From NCBI GenBank assembly GCA_016709545.1, contig JADJMO010000026.1, forward strand, positions 70,126-134,125: 64,000 nt of DNA. The letters run 5' to 3'. The first letter of the stretch is position 1; every line of letters begins with the position of its first letter. This stretch comes from Myxococcales bacterium. GTDB taxonomy: Bacteria; Myxococcota_A; Polyangia; Polyangiales; JADJMO01. The notes under the pieces are model-generated. The model made no database searches, was not told where the DNA came from, and worked only from the letters and a program-made list of their open reading frames with translations. Positions 33,939 to 42,486 of this stretch are shown here, piece after piece. A program made the translations under genes and the position numbers.

Positions 33939-35221
33939 GGATCGAAGGTGACCACGGCGCGCATGCCGAAGTGGTCACTGAGATACTCGAACGGGGTCGC
34001 GAGCTTGGTGTCGAACGTGCACGTGGTCGACTTCACGCGGCTCTTGTCCACGCCACCGAGGTAGATGTGGTCGAGCCAGGTGTTCTCGCCCCCTCCAGTG
34101 AGCGGGTTGTACTTGCAGAACGTGCACTTGGGCACGTACCCCGGAGCGAGAGCCTCGACGTAGACCTTGCCGAGCGACTCGAGCACGTAGGCCCCGTATC
34201 CCTCGATGGCCGCGCCTTCGGCGGGCGGCGAGGCGATGGCCGGTGACGCGTTCAGATCGCCGAGGAAGATCACCCGGTTCTTGGACGCCTTGGCCCAAGC
34301 GAGGATCGCGTCGATCTGCAGCTTCTGCTCGGCCTCCCAGCGCTTCGGGGTCGAGGTCTCGCCGCCGCTCCACGGGCAGGTGTAGGGCAAGGTGCCGTCG
34401 TTGTTCACGGGCGAGAGGTGGTTGCAGTAGACGTCGACCTTGGCGCCGTTCGTCAGCGTCGCGGTGGCGCGCGTGACCGAGCGCTGCTGCCAGCAACCCG
34501 GCACCACGAGCTGCGCGACGTCGGTGAGGGCGTGCTTCGACAGCAAGAGCGGGCTCGCCTGGCCGCCGTAGCCGAGCGCGAGGCCCTTGCTCGTCTTGCA
34601 GGTCGGCGCGACCGTGGCGAGCTTCTCGGACACCATGTTGGAGACGACGCAGCCGTAGCAACCCGCGTCGGGCGCGCCGAGGAGCGGGGCCACCGTGGCG
34701 ATGCACTTGTCCTTGGCGCAGGCCGTGCTGGTGAGCTTGCCGTCGGCGGTCGAGCAGTTGTCGATCAGGCACTTCGCCACGTCGTCGGCCTCCTTCTCGA
34801 GCCCGGCGCACGGCGCGGTGGTCGGCGCGGGCGGGGTCGGCGTGACGTCGTACTTCGTGCTGCGGTCCGTCTTCGGCCACGCGCTGTACGGGTAGTTCGC
34901 CTTCATGGCCGCGGCGATCGCCACCTTGTCCGCCTCCTGCCAGACCTCCTGCAGGCACGCGATGTCGCCAGCGAGCTTGCCGAGCTCGGCGACGATCAAG
35001 GGTCGCCGCTCGGCCGCGTACTCCACGGCGGCCCCTGCGAGCGCCACGTTGTAGGTGTCGATCTGCAGATCGACCGGGCCGCTCACGAGCGTGTCGGCCG
35101 CGTCGCCGCCCGTGTCGCCGGTCACCCCCGTGTCCGGGGTGGGCTTGTCGTCGTCGCTGCCGCACCCGACCAGCACGGCACTCGCGACCATCATCCTCGA
35201 GAGAGCGTGTTTCGCGTTCAT
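33935..35221 (-). CDS. Endonuclease/exonuclease/phosphatase-family lipoprotein
   Basis: A 428-residue exported protein. The lipobox is VLVGC at C20, followed by an Asp/Gly/Thr-rich linker. The catalytic fold is that of DNase I/sphingomyelinase-like EEP enzymes: IACLQEVW (metal-binding Glu), the strands around YCNHLSPVNNDG (catalytic His region), FLGDLNASP (Asp/Asn pair) and the final LSDHFGMRAVV (Asp-His). An inserted Cys-rich segment (about 140-205, at least eight Cys) is unusual and probably disulfide-bonded. Substrate could be extracellular DNA, a phospholipid or a phosphate ester; lipid anchoring favours a surface role. Convergent with the kinase-sensor gene by four bases. Confidence 0.88.
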   Translation of the reverse strand: MNAKHALSRMMVASAVLVGCGSDDDKPTPDTGVTGDTGGDAADTLVSGPVDLQIDTYNVALAGAAVEYAAERRPLIVAELGKLAGDIACLQEVWQEADKVAIAAAMKANYPYSAWPKTDRSTKYDVTPTPPAPTTAPCAGLEKEADDVAKCLIDNCSTADGKLTSTACAKDKCIATVAPLLGAPDAGCYGCVVSNMVSEKLATVAPTCKTSKGLALGYGGQASPLLLSKHALTDVAQLVVPGCWQQRSVTRATATLTNGAKVDVYCNHLSPVNNDGTLPYTCPWSGGETSTPKRWEAEQKLQIDAILAWAKASKNRVIFLGDLNASPAIASPPAEGAAIEGYGAYVLESLGKVYVEALAPGYVPKCTFCKYNPLTGGGENTWLDHIYLGGVDKSRVKSTTCTFDTKLATPFEYLSDHFGMRAVVTFDP

Positions 35222-35315
35222 GTCTGCACGCTACGCCGCGCCTGCCTGCGCGGGCCATGGTCATTTCTCCGATGCCACCCTTGCCAGTCATCGCCTGCTC
35301 GGTGAGGCTCTCCCC

Positions 35316-35945
35316 GTGGCCAACGCGTTCGCGCTCCGACTCGACGCCCTCGTCGGCGCCCGACTCGGGCCGCGCCTGACCGCCGCGGGATTCGGCAAGT
35401 CGCGCCGCACGTTTCGTCGCAGCCGTGGCCCGCTGATCGACATCTTCCAGGTCCAGGCGAGCCAGTGGGGGTCGGTCGACGAGGGGCGGTTCACCATCAA
35501 CCTCGCCATCTACGTGCCGGGCATTTTCACCGCGCTCGGCGAGACGTCGCACGCCGAGCCCCCGGAGTACGTCGGGCACGTGCGGCGGCGCATCGGGGAT
35601 TTCGAGAGCCCGAAGCAGGATCGCTGGTGGGAGCTCCGCGCCACGACCGACCTCGTGGCCCTCGCCGCCGTGCTGGAGACCACGTGGCTCGAGAAGGTCG
35701 ACCCCTGGTTCGGGCGCATCGCCACCCTCGAGGACGTGCGGCGCAACTGGTCGAGCGCGGCCAACGACGTCCAGGGGGTGGTCCTCTCGTTCCTGCTCGG
35801 CGACCTCGACAGCGCGCGACTCGACCTGCGGGTGCTGATGCAGACGCTCCCCCCCGAGGCCAGCGAGGAGCGCGCGCGCGCCCAGCGGTTCGCGGCCGAG
35901 CACGGGCTCACCTCCGACCAGCTGGTCGACTCGAGCCGCGACTAG
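35316..35945 (+). CDS. DUF4304 domain protein
   Basis: A 209-residue protein matching the DUF4304 pattern: an N-terminal helix then GFGKSRRTFRRSRGPLIDIFQVQ, WGSVDEGRFTINLAIYVPG and the EPPEYVGHVRRRIG region, followed by RWWELRA. Proteins of this family are cytoplasmic with unknown role. I used the GTG at 35316 (MANAFALRL), with GTGAGG about 8 nt upstream. It diverges from the nuclease lipoprotein gene. It is not linked to any obvious partner. Confidence 0.78.
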   Translation: MANAFALRLDALVGARLGPRLTAAGFGKSRRTFRRSRGPLIDIFQVQASQWGSVDEGRFTINLAIYVPGIFTALGETSHAEPPEYVGHVRRRIGDFESPKQDRWWELRATTDLVALAAVLETTWLEKVDPWFGRIATLEDVRRNWSSAANDVQGVVLSFLLGDLDSARLDLRVLMQTLPPEASEERARAQRFAAEHGLTSDQLVDSSRD

Positions 35946-35980
35946 CGAACCGTCGACACCCCGCGGTGGCTCTCACGAAC

Positions 35981-36524
35981 ATGCGTCTCGCCGTGGCGAC
36001 GGTCTCTCTCTCGGTCCTCCTCGGGTGCAAGGCCGCAGCGCCGGTCGACGCGGGCCCGGCCGCCGCGGAAGAACGCGCGCGCGGTGCTCGCGCCGTTCAA
36101 GGCCTCGCTGAAGGAGGCCCTGCTCGGCGCGCTGAAGGACGGCCCCGAGAAGGCGGTCGAGGTGTGCGCGTCGGCCGCGCCGTCGCTCGCCAGGAGCGCC
36201 GCCAAGGACGGGGTCACCGTGGGCCGCACCTCGAGCAAGCTCCGCAACCCGGACAACGCGCCGAAGGCCTGGCTCGGCCCCGTGCTCGCGGAGTTCGAGA
36301 AGGCTCCGAGCGGCAGCGAGACCAAGAAGACGGTCCCGCTCGGCGGCGGTCGTTACGGCTACGCCGAGGCGATCTGGATCCAGGCCCCGTGCCTCGCTTG
36401 CCACGGCGCTGCGGTGGCTCCCTCGGTGAAGGCAGCGCTCTCCCGCTATCCGAAAGACGCCGCCACGGGCTACGCGCTCGGGGAGCTGCGCGGGGTGTTC
36501 TATGCGGAGATCGAGCCGCGCTAG
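35981..36524 (+). CDS. DUF3365 (Tll0287-like) heme-binding lipoprotein, frame-shifted
   Basis: The first segment from ATG 35981 is a lipoprotein signal (MRLAVATVSLSVLLGC). The rest of the gene, one frame over, is a DUF3365/Tll0287-like c-type heme domain: ASLKEALLGALKDGPEKAVEVC, RTSSKLRNPDNAPKAW and the heme site PCLACHG, ending YALGELRGVFYAEI. The two parts join across the CG-repeat at about 36073-36083; adding two bases to the repeat (or removing one) gives EERARAVLAPFKASL, continuous and family-like. Such proteins are periplasmic redox or gas-sensing heme proteins. The break is probably a sequencing slip. The PNPOx-like gene starts 9 nt later. Confidence 0.8.
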
Positions 36525-36533
36525 CCTGGGGGC

Positions 36534-37145
36534 GTGAGCAAGGTGTTCCCGGGCATCGATCGCGCGCTCGGCGCGTGGATCCGTCGGCAGGCGCTGTTCT
36601 TCGTGGGCACCGCGCCGCGGGCCGACGACGGGCACGTCAACGTCTCGCCCAAGGGGCCCATCGGCTCGCTCCGGGTGATCGATCCACAGACCGTGGCCTA
36701 CCTGGACGTCGTGGGCAGCAGTGCCGAGACCATCGCCCATCTGCGCGAGAACGGGCGCATCGTGGTGATGCTCTGCGCGTTCGCTGGGCCGCCCAGGATC
36801 GTCCGGCTGCACGGCCGTGGAGAGGTGCTCGAGCCGACCGACCCGGCGTTCGCTGCGCTGCTCGCGGCGCACGAGTTCGCCGACGCGGGCCTGCCCGAGG
36901 CGCGGCGGGCGATGGTCGTGGTGCGGCTCGATCGCATCAGCGACTCGTGCGGCTATGGCGTACCCCGCCTCGACTACGTGGGCGAGCGCCCCCAGATGGC
37001 CGCGTGGGGCCGCAAGAAGCTGCGCGCCGGGGGCGCCGCCGCGATCGCCGAGTACCAGAGCGTGAAGAACGCGCGCAGCATCGACGGCCTGCCCGCGCTG
37101 CCGCTCGAGCCGCCGAAGCCGAGAAAACGCGCTAGGCCGCGTTGA
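36534..37145 (+). CDS. Pyridoxamine 5'-phosphate oxidase-like FMN-binding protein
   Basis: A 203-residue split-barrel protein: FPGIDRALGAWIRRQALFFVGTAP, DDGHVNVSPKGPIGS, the strand VAYLDVVGSSAETIAHLRENGRIVVMLCAF and GPPRIVRLHGRGEV. This arrangement is the HugZ/PNPOx-like family often annotated as pyridoxamine 5'-phosphate oxidase-related, which binds FMN or F420 and reduces or oxidises small molecules. A role in vitamin B6 is not implied. Start GTG at 36534. Its tail overlaps the small minus-strand gene by 14 bases. Confidence 0.85.
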   Translation: MSKVFPGIDRALGAWIRRQALFFVGTAPRADDGHVNVSPKGPIGSLRVIDPQTVAYLDVVGSSAETIAHLRENGRIVVMLCAFAGPPRIVRLHGRGEVLEPTDPAFAALLAAHEFADAGLPEARRAMVVVRLDRISDSCGYGVPRLDYVGERPQMAAWGRKKLRAGGAAAIAEYQSVKNARSIDGLPALPLEPPKPRKRARPR

Positions 37146-37323
37146 CGTCGCCGCGCACGAGCCCGTACTGCGCGAGCATCACGGCGAGCGACGCGAAGCG
37201 GAACAGCGGCTCGTCGTCGACCACCACGAGGGCGCTGCCGTCGCTCGCGACCTCGACCTCGCAGCCAGCGAGGGAATCGTTGCCGTGGGTGGAGCGCAGC
37301 GAGTAACGAATCGAACCAGTCAT
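37132..37323 (-). CDS. Small protein of unknown function
   Basis: A 63-residue protein, MTGSIRYSLRSTHGN onwards, with mixed beta-like segments (CEVEVASDGSALVVVDDEPLF) and a C-terminal helix (RFASLAVMLAQYGL). Its reading frame has normal high-GC codon use. The start context includes AAAGAG. It overlaps the PNPOx-like gene's 3' end by 14 bases. No family is recognised; it may be real, given its amino-acid make-up, but evidence is limited. Confidence 0.5.
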   Translation of the reverse strand: MTGSIRYSLRSTHGNDSLAGCEVEVASDGSALVVVDDEPLFRFASLAVMLAQYGLVRGDVNAA

Positions 37324-37452
37324 GAATCTCTTTCGCGCAAAGCCGGCGCGCGAAAGGAGTTCGAGCGAGCGGGAACGACGACCCTAGCACGGGCGCACGC
37401 CGTACGCTTGCCGTTGACCAAGCGGTCACCGCCCGCCACTCTGTGGGCACTC

Positions 37453-37965
37453 ATGAAGATGCCCTGCCCCTCGTGCGGCGCGATTTGCTTCGCGCCGGGG
37501 ACTTCCTCCGCAGAGAGGAGGGTGCGGTGCGCGATCTGTGGCACGCACGTCTCGCTGGGTGCCGGCGCCGAGGAGTCGCCGCACAGCGTCCCCCTGAGCG
37601 AGCCCCAGCGCGCCACGCCGATCCTCTCGCTGTCTCGCCTCGAGCCCGCGTCCGTCGCGGGTGGCCAGACGCTGCTCCTGCTCGAAGACGGCCGGATGGA
37701 GCTGCGCGCCATCGAGGGCGACGTGATCCTCGTCACCGGTCACGCCAGCCGCGCCACCGTCTCGGCGTGGCGCTCGCTGGTCGCTTCGCGGGCCCTCGAG
37801 GCCTTCACCGGCGCGACCGGCGATGCCTCCGAGGGGCGCCGCTACGACCTCGAGCTCGCCGGCAGCAAGCACTCGTGGACCGGCACGCCGACGGCGCCCT
37901 CGGCCACGCGCATCTGGTCGATGCTCACCGGCCTCTGGGGCATGGTCGCCGAGACCCCGCTCTAG
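37453..37965 (+). CDS. Zinc-ribbon protein of unknown function
   Basis: A 170-residue protein. The N-terminus MKMPCPSCGAICFAPG followed by RRVRCAICGTHVSL is a four-cysteine zinc ribbon of the MJ0042/RNA polymerase-like type, common in myxobacterial regulatory proteins. The rest (about 50-170) forms an unrecognised alpha/beta domain (TLLLLEDGRMELRAIEGDVILVTG, ATVSAWRSLVASRALEAF). I chose the ATG at 37453; upstream residues in frame look non-coding. It converges with, and overlaps by four bases, the methyltransferase gene at 37962. Confidence 0.75.
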   Translation: MKMPCPSCGAICFAPGTSSAERRVRCAICGTHVSLGAGAEESPHSVPLSEPQRATPILSLSRLEPASVAGGQTLLLLEDGRMELRAIEGDVILVTGHASRATVSAWRSLVASRALEAFTGATGDASEGRRYDLELAGSKHSWTGTPTAPSATRIWSMLTGLWGMVAETPL

Positions 37966-38675
37966 CGAGACCGCACGAGCCACGCGCGGAACTCGAGCTC
38001 GGCCCGCGCGGCGCGCAGGTCGGGCGCCTCGGTCCAGGCGATCCGCTCGCGTGCCCAGGCCTCGCGCGGGTCGCCGGGGTGGGCCTCGAGGAACGCGGCC
38101 AGGCTCGCGCACCAGGCACGTTCGTAGGCCAGCACGCGGTCGGGCCCGAGGCGGATCGAGGCCACGGCGTCGCTCGACAGCAGCGCTTCGACGTCGGCCG
38201 CGCGCGCCACCCCGAAGGCCTTCTCGGCGCGCGCGCCGGTGGCGACCAGCTCGGCGAGCAGGGTGTGGATCGCGACGGGTCGGAGCGCCGCGCGGGCCTG
38301 ACGCCAGCCCTCGAGGGCCTCGCCGAAGGCATGGACGGCGCCGACCACCGAGACCAGCGCGAGCCCGGTCGGTCGCTCGCGCGCGAGGTAGCTCTGGGCG
38401 TCGAGCGTGTGGAGCTCGATGCCCGCGAGGTGCCGGGTGCGCGCGCGCGCGGCCTCGGTCGCGCCGGGGGAAGCGTCGACGCTCGTCGCCGCGCACCCGA
38501 ACCGCTCGGCGAGGAGCCGCGAGAGATCGGCGCGCCCACCCCCGAGATCGAGGGTGCGGTCGCCGGCGGTCAGCGCGACGGGCGCCAGCAGCGAGAGGAG
38601 CTCCACCTCGCTCAGCGGGTTCATGAACGGCATCGCCGCGTGTCCCACCAGAGAGAAGCGATCGCGAGGGCTCAC
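37962..38675 (-). CDS. SAM-dependent methyltransferase
   Basis: A 237-residue class I methyltransferase with motif I in DRTLDLGGGRADLSRLLAERFG, the acidic strand end SVDASPGA and LALVSVVGAVHAFGEALEGW. The N-terminus MSPRDRFSLVGHAAMPFMNPLS is typical of small-molecule methyltransferases. The glycine motif is DLGGGRA, a mild change from DxGxGxG. The start lies 23 nt from the divergent lipoprotein start at 38699. Substrate unknown. Confidence 0.82.
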   Translation of the reverse strand: MSPRDRFSLVGHAAMPFMNPLSEVELLSLLAPVALTAGDRTLDLGGGRADLSRLLAERFGCAATSVDASPGATEAARARTRHLAGIELHTLDAQSYLARERPTGLALVSVVGAVHAFGEALEGWRQARAALRPVAIHTLLAELVATGARAEKAFGVARAADVEALLSSDAVASIRLGPDRVLAYERAWCASLAAFLEAHPGDPREAWARERIAWTEAPDLRAARAELEFRAWLVRSR

Positions 38676-38698
38676 CCCTCCGATGATACGCTCCCAGC

Positions 38699-39808
38699 AT
38701 GGTGCGTCGCCTCGCTCCCGCGTTGCTCGTGGCCTGTGCAGGGGGCGGCGAGGACGCGGTCGTCGCGGATGCGACAGCGGACGTCGCCGACGCTGCGGTC
38801 GAGGGGAGCACGGACGCGGTCGACGCCGTGGAGGCCGAGGCGCCGACGCCGAGCGAGTGCTGGAGCGCGGGGGCGTGGGTCGCGAGCGCCGCCTTCGCGG
38901 ACGCGGGCCACGTCTCGCACCCCCTGCCGTCGTTCGCGCGGGCGGGCGTCTACTACGTGCACACCATGAACGTCGCGGGCAGCGGCGATCGCGTGCTGCA
39001 GGCGGCCCGGGTCGGCGCCGACGGCGCGCTGTCGCCGTGGTTCGCGGCGTCGCCCGACCACGGCGGCGGACCGCACGGCTACACCGCGATCGTCGTCGAC
39101 GGCGAGGCGTTCCACTTCCGCAACGGGCACATCGCGCGCTACCCGTTCGACGCCGCGGGCAAGATGACCGGGGACGTCGTGCTCCTCGAGAAGAGCACCA
39201 GCACGTCGTTCGGCGGCGCCCAGTTCGTCTGGGACACGGCCGTTTACGCGCCGTTCGCGAGCGGCGCGAAGTGGGCGTTCCACCTCGGCGGGTTCAGCTT
39301 CACGCCCTACGCCTACCGCCCCGAGGTGTCGCGCTCGGCGGTCCCCATCGGCAGCGCGTTCAGCGCGCCCCTCGGCAAGCACCCGGCCGCGCGACCGGGC
39401 AAGAGCGTGTTCGTCGCGGGCAAGACCGGCGGGTTCGTCTTCACCGGCGAGTCCGCCGCGAGCAGCCTGTTCCGCGCCGCGGCGCAGGCCGACGGCGCGC
39501 TCGACGCGTGGACACCGGTCGGCCCGCTCCCGGCCGGCACGGGGAACGAGCGCGGCGACCTGTTCGTCAAGGGGCGCACGTTGTTCACCGTGCGCGGCGC
39601 GAAGGTGTTCGCCACCGACGTGGCCGCCGACGGCAAGCTCGGCGCCTGGACCGCGATGCCGTCGCTGCCCGAAGACCAGATCGACGTCGGCTGGGGGGAC
39701 GGGCACCTCGAGGGCGCGGCGTGGGGCCTGGTCGGCGACGTCGCGCTCCTGACCGGGCCCAAGCGGGTGTTCTCGACCCGCCTCGTCGGGCGGCCGTGCG
39801 CGAACTGA
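38699..39808 (+). CDS. Lipoprotein with beta-propeller-like repeats
   Basis: A 369-residue exported protein. The signal MVRRLAPALLVAC gives a lipobox at C13, followed by an Asp/Ala/Val linker. The mature part contains repeated 'A-D-G-x-L-x-x-W' elements (VGADGALSPWFA, AQADGALDAWTPV, AADGKLGAWTAM), about 110-150 residues apart, that look like blades of a kelch or propeller-type surface domain. No catalytic motif is visible. Role unknown; surface binding is plausible. A REP-like element and a short tandem repeat follow its stop. Confidence 0.78.
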   Translation: MVRRLAPALLVACAGGGEDAVVADATADVADAAVEGSTDAVDAVEAEAPTPSECWSAGAWVASAAFADAGHVSHPLPSFARAGVYYVHTMNVAGSGDRVLQAARVGADGALSPWFAASPDHGGGPHGYTAIVVDGEAFHFRNGHIARYPFDAAGKMTGDVVLLEKSTSTSFGGAQFVWDTAVYAPFASGAKWAFHLGGFSFTPYAYRPEVSRSAVPIGSAFSAPLGKHPAARPGKSVFVAGKTGGFVFTGESAASSLFRAAAQADGALDAWTPVGPLPAGTGNERGDLFVKGRTLFTVRGAKVFATDVAADGKLGAWTAMPSLPEDQIDVGWGDGHLEGAAWGLVGDVALLTGPKRVFSTRLVGRPCAN

Positions 39809-39826
39809 GCGTCGTCGAAGATTGGT

Positions 39827-39876
39827 CCCGGGGGCATTCTTCGGCACGCCTCGAGGGTGGCAGGAACTGGCAGTCA
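39827..39876. repeat. Partial REP-like element plus short tandem repeat
   Basis: CCCGGGGGCATTCTT (39827-39841) matches the tail of the REP-like elements at 6583 and 16921; the hairpin half is missing. It is followed by TGGCAGGAACTGGCAGTCA (39858-39876), whose complement TGACTGCCAGTTCCTGCCA belongs to the interspersed repeat also found at 43635, 48659 and 49875. Confidence 0.6.
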
Positions 39877-41691
39877 CCAGGACCCGTCGGCGACCGCGGC
39901 GTAGCTCCCCTCGGCCCGCACGCAGAGGTCGGCCAGGTGGTCGACGCGGGGGAGCTCGTGGGTCACCCAGTACTGCGCCGCGCGCAGCTTCCCGTCGTAG
40001 AACGCGGGGGTCTGTGGCCCGCCGCGCGCGAGGCCCGCCTGCGCCGCGGTCGCGAGCCCGAGATGCTGCCACATGATGACAACGACCGAGGCGAGCTCGA
40101 GGAAGTCATGAGAGTGCAGCAGCATCCCCTCGACGTCACCCCCGAGGCCCCGCTGTCCGAGGGCCATCGTCGTCGCGGCGAGGCGATCGCCGGCCTCGCG
40201 CAGGGCCGCGCCCCACGCCGGATCGACGCCGGCCGCCTCGGCGCGGCCCGCCGTGGTCGCGAGCTCGGCGAGCAGCAGGGAGAGCGCCTCGCCGCCCCCG
40301 GCCACCACCTTGCGCCCGAGCAGATCGAGCCCCTGGATGCCCGTGGTCCCCTCGTGGATCGAGTTCAGCTTCTGGTCGCGCAGCCACGCCTCCACCGGGT
40401 ACTCGCTCGAGTAGCCATAGCCACCGTGGATCTGCAGCGCGAGCGCGACCGACTCGAACCCCCGCTCGGCGGGGAAGCTCTTGACGATCGGGGTGAGCAG
40501 GTCGAACAAGCGCTGGCTGGTCTTGCGGGTGGCGTCGTCGGGGTGGTGGGCGGCGACGTCGACGAGGCGCGCGGCGGTCAACGACAGCGCGAGGGAGCCC
40601 TCGACGATCGCCTTCTGTCGCAGGAGCATGCGGCGCACGTCGGCGTGGGCGACGATCGGCACCTGCGGTCCCCCGTCGCGGTGGCGCGGGTCGCGACCCT
40701 GCGGGCGCGCGAAGGCATAGGCGAGCGACTCGTGGTACGCGGCCGATGCCGTGGCCGTCGCCGCGACGCCCACGCCCACGCGCGCCTCGTTCATCATCTG
40801 GAACATCTGCGGCATCCCGCGGCCGGGAGGGCCGACGAGGTAGCCGTGGCAGTCGTCGCGGTCGCCGAACGACAGCGCGATCGAGGGCAAGCCGCGCCAG
40901 CCGATCTTGTGGATGACCTGCGTCGTGACCGCGTCGTTGTCCACGAGCTCACCGCCGTCGAGGCGGAGGCGCGGCACCACGAACAGCGAGAGGCCGCGCG
41001 TCCCCGGGATCGCGTGCCCATCGGGGTCGACGATGCGCGCCAGCGCGAGGTTCACCACGTTGCCGCCGAGATCGTGGTCTCCGCCGCTGATGAAGATCTT
41101 GCTGCCGCGCACGCGGTAGCTGCCGTCGTCGGCGCGGCGCGCGGTCGTCTCCACGTCCGCGAGGCTCGAGCCGGCCTGGGGCTCGGTGAGCGCCATCGTG
41201 CCGGTCCAGGTGCCCGCGTAGAGCGGCGCCATCCACGCAGCGCGCAGCGCGTCGTCGCCGAAGGCCTCGACGAGGTGCGCTGCGCCGCTCGTGAGCATCG
41301 CCAGGCCCACGAGGTTGAGGTTGGCCGCGCCGAGGTAGGCCGCCGCGACCGCGTGCACGACGAACGGCAGCTGCTGGTCTCCGTGCTCGACGGGGCGGGT
41401 CGCCGAGAGCAGGCCCGTCTCGACGAGCGCCGGCCACGCCGCGTGGAAGCTCGGGTGCAGGTGCACGCGGCCGTCGCGGAACACGGGCGGCTGCTCGTCC
41501 TGCGCCTTGTAGGTCGGGTACAGCACGCGCCGCGCGAGCTTGCGCACCATGGCGAGGAGCACCTCGACCCCCTCGCGATCGTGGCCCTCGAAATAGGGGA
41601 TCGCCGAGAGGTGCGCGCGCAGATCGAGCACCTCGTCGAGCAAGAAGGTGACGGTGCGATCGTCGAGCAGCGGGTTGTCGGACGGGGCCAC
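39874..41691 (-). CDS. Acyl-CoA dehydrogenase, DmdC-like long form
   Basis: A 605-residue acyl-CoA dehydrogenase. It shows MALTEPQAGSSLADVETTA and FISGGDHDLGGN (FAD/substrate loop), the central DDCHGYLVG and EARVGVGVAATATASAAY, the C-terminal helix GGYGYSSEYPVEAWLRDQKLNSIHEGTTGIQ, in which the Glu of IHEGT is the catalytic base, and a further C-terminal domain of about 110 residues. The length and added domain match the 3-(methylthio)propionyl-CoA dehydrogenase (DmdC)-like branch, which also includes many long-chain dehydrogenases, so substrate is open. FAD-linked, cytoplasmic, likely fatty-acid degradation. The neighbour at 41752 is divergent, 60 nt away. Confidence 0.92.
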   Translation of the reverse strand: MAPSDNPLLDDRTVTFLLDEVLDLRAHLSAIPYFEGHDREGVEVLLAMVRKLARRVLYPTYKAQDEQPPVFRDGRVHLHPSFHAAWPALVETGLLSATRPVEHGDQQLPFVVHAVAAAYLGAANLNLVGLAMLTSGAAHLVEAFGDDALRAAWMAPLYAGTWTGTMALTEPQAGSSLADVETTARRADDGSYRVRGSKIFISGGDHDLGGNVVNLALARIVDPDGHAIPGTRGLSLFVVPRLRLDGGELVDNDAVTTQVIHKIGWRGLPSIALSFGDRDDCHGYLVGPPGRGMPQMFQMMNEARVGVGVAATATASAAYHESLAYAFARPQGRDPRHRDGGPQVPIVAHADVRRMLLRQKAIVEGSLALSLTAARLVDVAAHHPDDATRKTSQRLFDLLTPIVKSFPAERGFESVALALQIHGGYGYSSEYPVEAWLRDQKLNSIHEGTTGIQGLDLLGRKVVAGGGEALSLLLAELATTAGRAEAAGVDPAWGAALREAGDRLAATTMALGQRGLGGDVEGMLLHSHDFLELASVVVIMWQHLGLATAAQAGLARGGPQTPAFYDGKLRAAQYWVTHELPRVDHLADLCVRAEGSYAAVADGSW

Positions 41692-41751
41692 GGCGTGAGG
41701 CTAGCAGCCTCCACGGCTGGGCCCCGAGCGACGACGACGCCGCGACGGAGT

Positions 41752-42480
41752 ATGGTCCTCGGCCCCCTCTTCGGGTCCACACCGGTGACCTCCCTCCTCT
41801 CGATCCTCGCCCTCGGCTTCGTGCTCGGGATGCGTCACGCGACCGACCCGGACCACGTGGTCGCGGTGACCACCATCGTGAGCCGCGAGCGCGGCGTGCG
41901 CGGCGCGGCGCTGCTCGGCAGCGTGTGGGGTGTCGGCCACACCGCCACGTTGCTCCTGGTCGGGGGCGCCATGGTGTTCTTCCGCCTCGTCGTGCCGCCG
42001 CGGCTCGGCCTCGCGATGGAGTTCGCCGTCGCCCTCATGCTGATCGCGCTCGGGCTGCTCAACGTCACCGGGGCCATCGAGCGGATCGACGCGGCCGCCC
42101 ACGACAAGCCGGCGGCCGAGGCGGCGCCCCCGTTTGGGCTGCACCTCGGGAGGTTGCTGCGGTCGCTGTTCGTGGGCGTCGTGCACGGCCTCGCGGGCTC
42201 GGCGGCGATCGCGCTGCTCGTGCTCACCACGATCCGCGACGCGCGGTGGGCCGTGCTCTACCTGCTCGTCTTCGGCATCGGCACCATCGCCGGCATGATG
42301 CTCATCACCACCGCGCTCGTCGTGCCGCTGCAGGCCGCCGCGCGCCAGGGCACCGCGTGGCCCCGGCGCATCGCGCGCATCACCGGCGCCGTGAGCCTCG
42401 CGTTCGGCCTGTTCCTCGCGTGGCGCATCGGCGTGGCCGACGGCCTGTTCTCCGCGCACCCGACGTGGCGCCCGGAGTGA
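41752..42480 (+). CDS. Nickel/cobalt transporter-like membrane protein (UreH/NiCoT family)
   Basis: A 242-residue polytopic protein with about six TM helices. The signature HATDPDH (residues 29-35, in GMRHATDPDHVVAV) is the His/Asp metal motif of the NiCoT/UreH/RcnA superfamily, and a second His-containing helix lies at about 137-155 (LFVGVVHGLAGSAAIALLVL). It likely moves Ni2+ or Co2+; direction is unknown. The Ala/Pro linker at about 110-125 is normal. The start ATG 41752 is preceded by GACGGAG. Its stop lies seven bases before the convergent acyltransferase stop. Confidence 0.88.
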   Translation: MVLGPLFGSTPVTSLLSILALGFVLGMRHATDPDHVVAVTTIVSRERGVRGAALLGSVWGVGHTATLLLVGGAMVFFRLVVPPRLGLAMEFAVALMLIALGLLNVTGAIERIDAAAHDKPAAEAAPPFGLHLGRLLRSLFVGVVHGLAGSAAIALLVLTTIRDARWAVLYLLVFGIGTIAGMMLITTALVVPLQAAARQGTAWPRRIARITGAVSLAFGLFLAWRIGVADGLFSAHPTWRPE

Positions 42481-42486
42481 CCCCCC

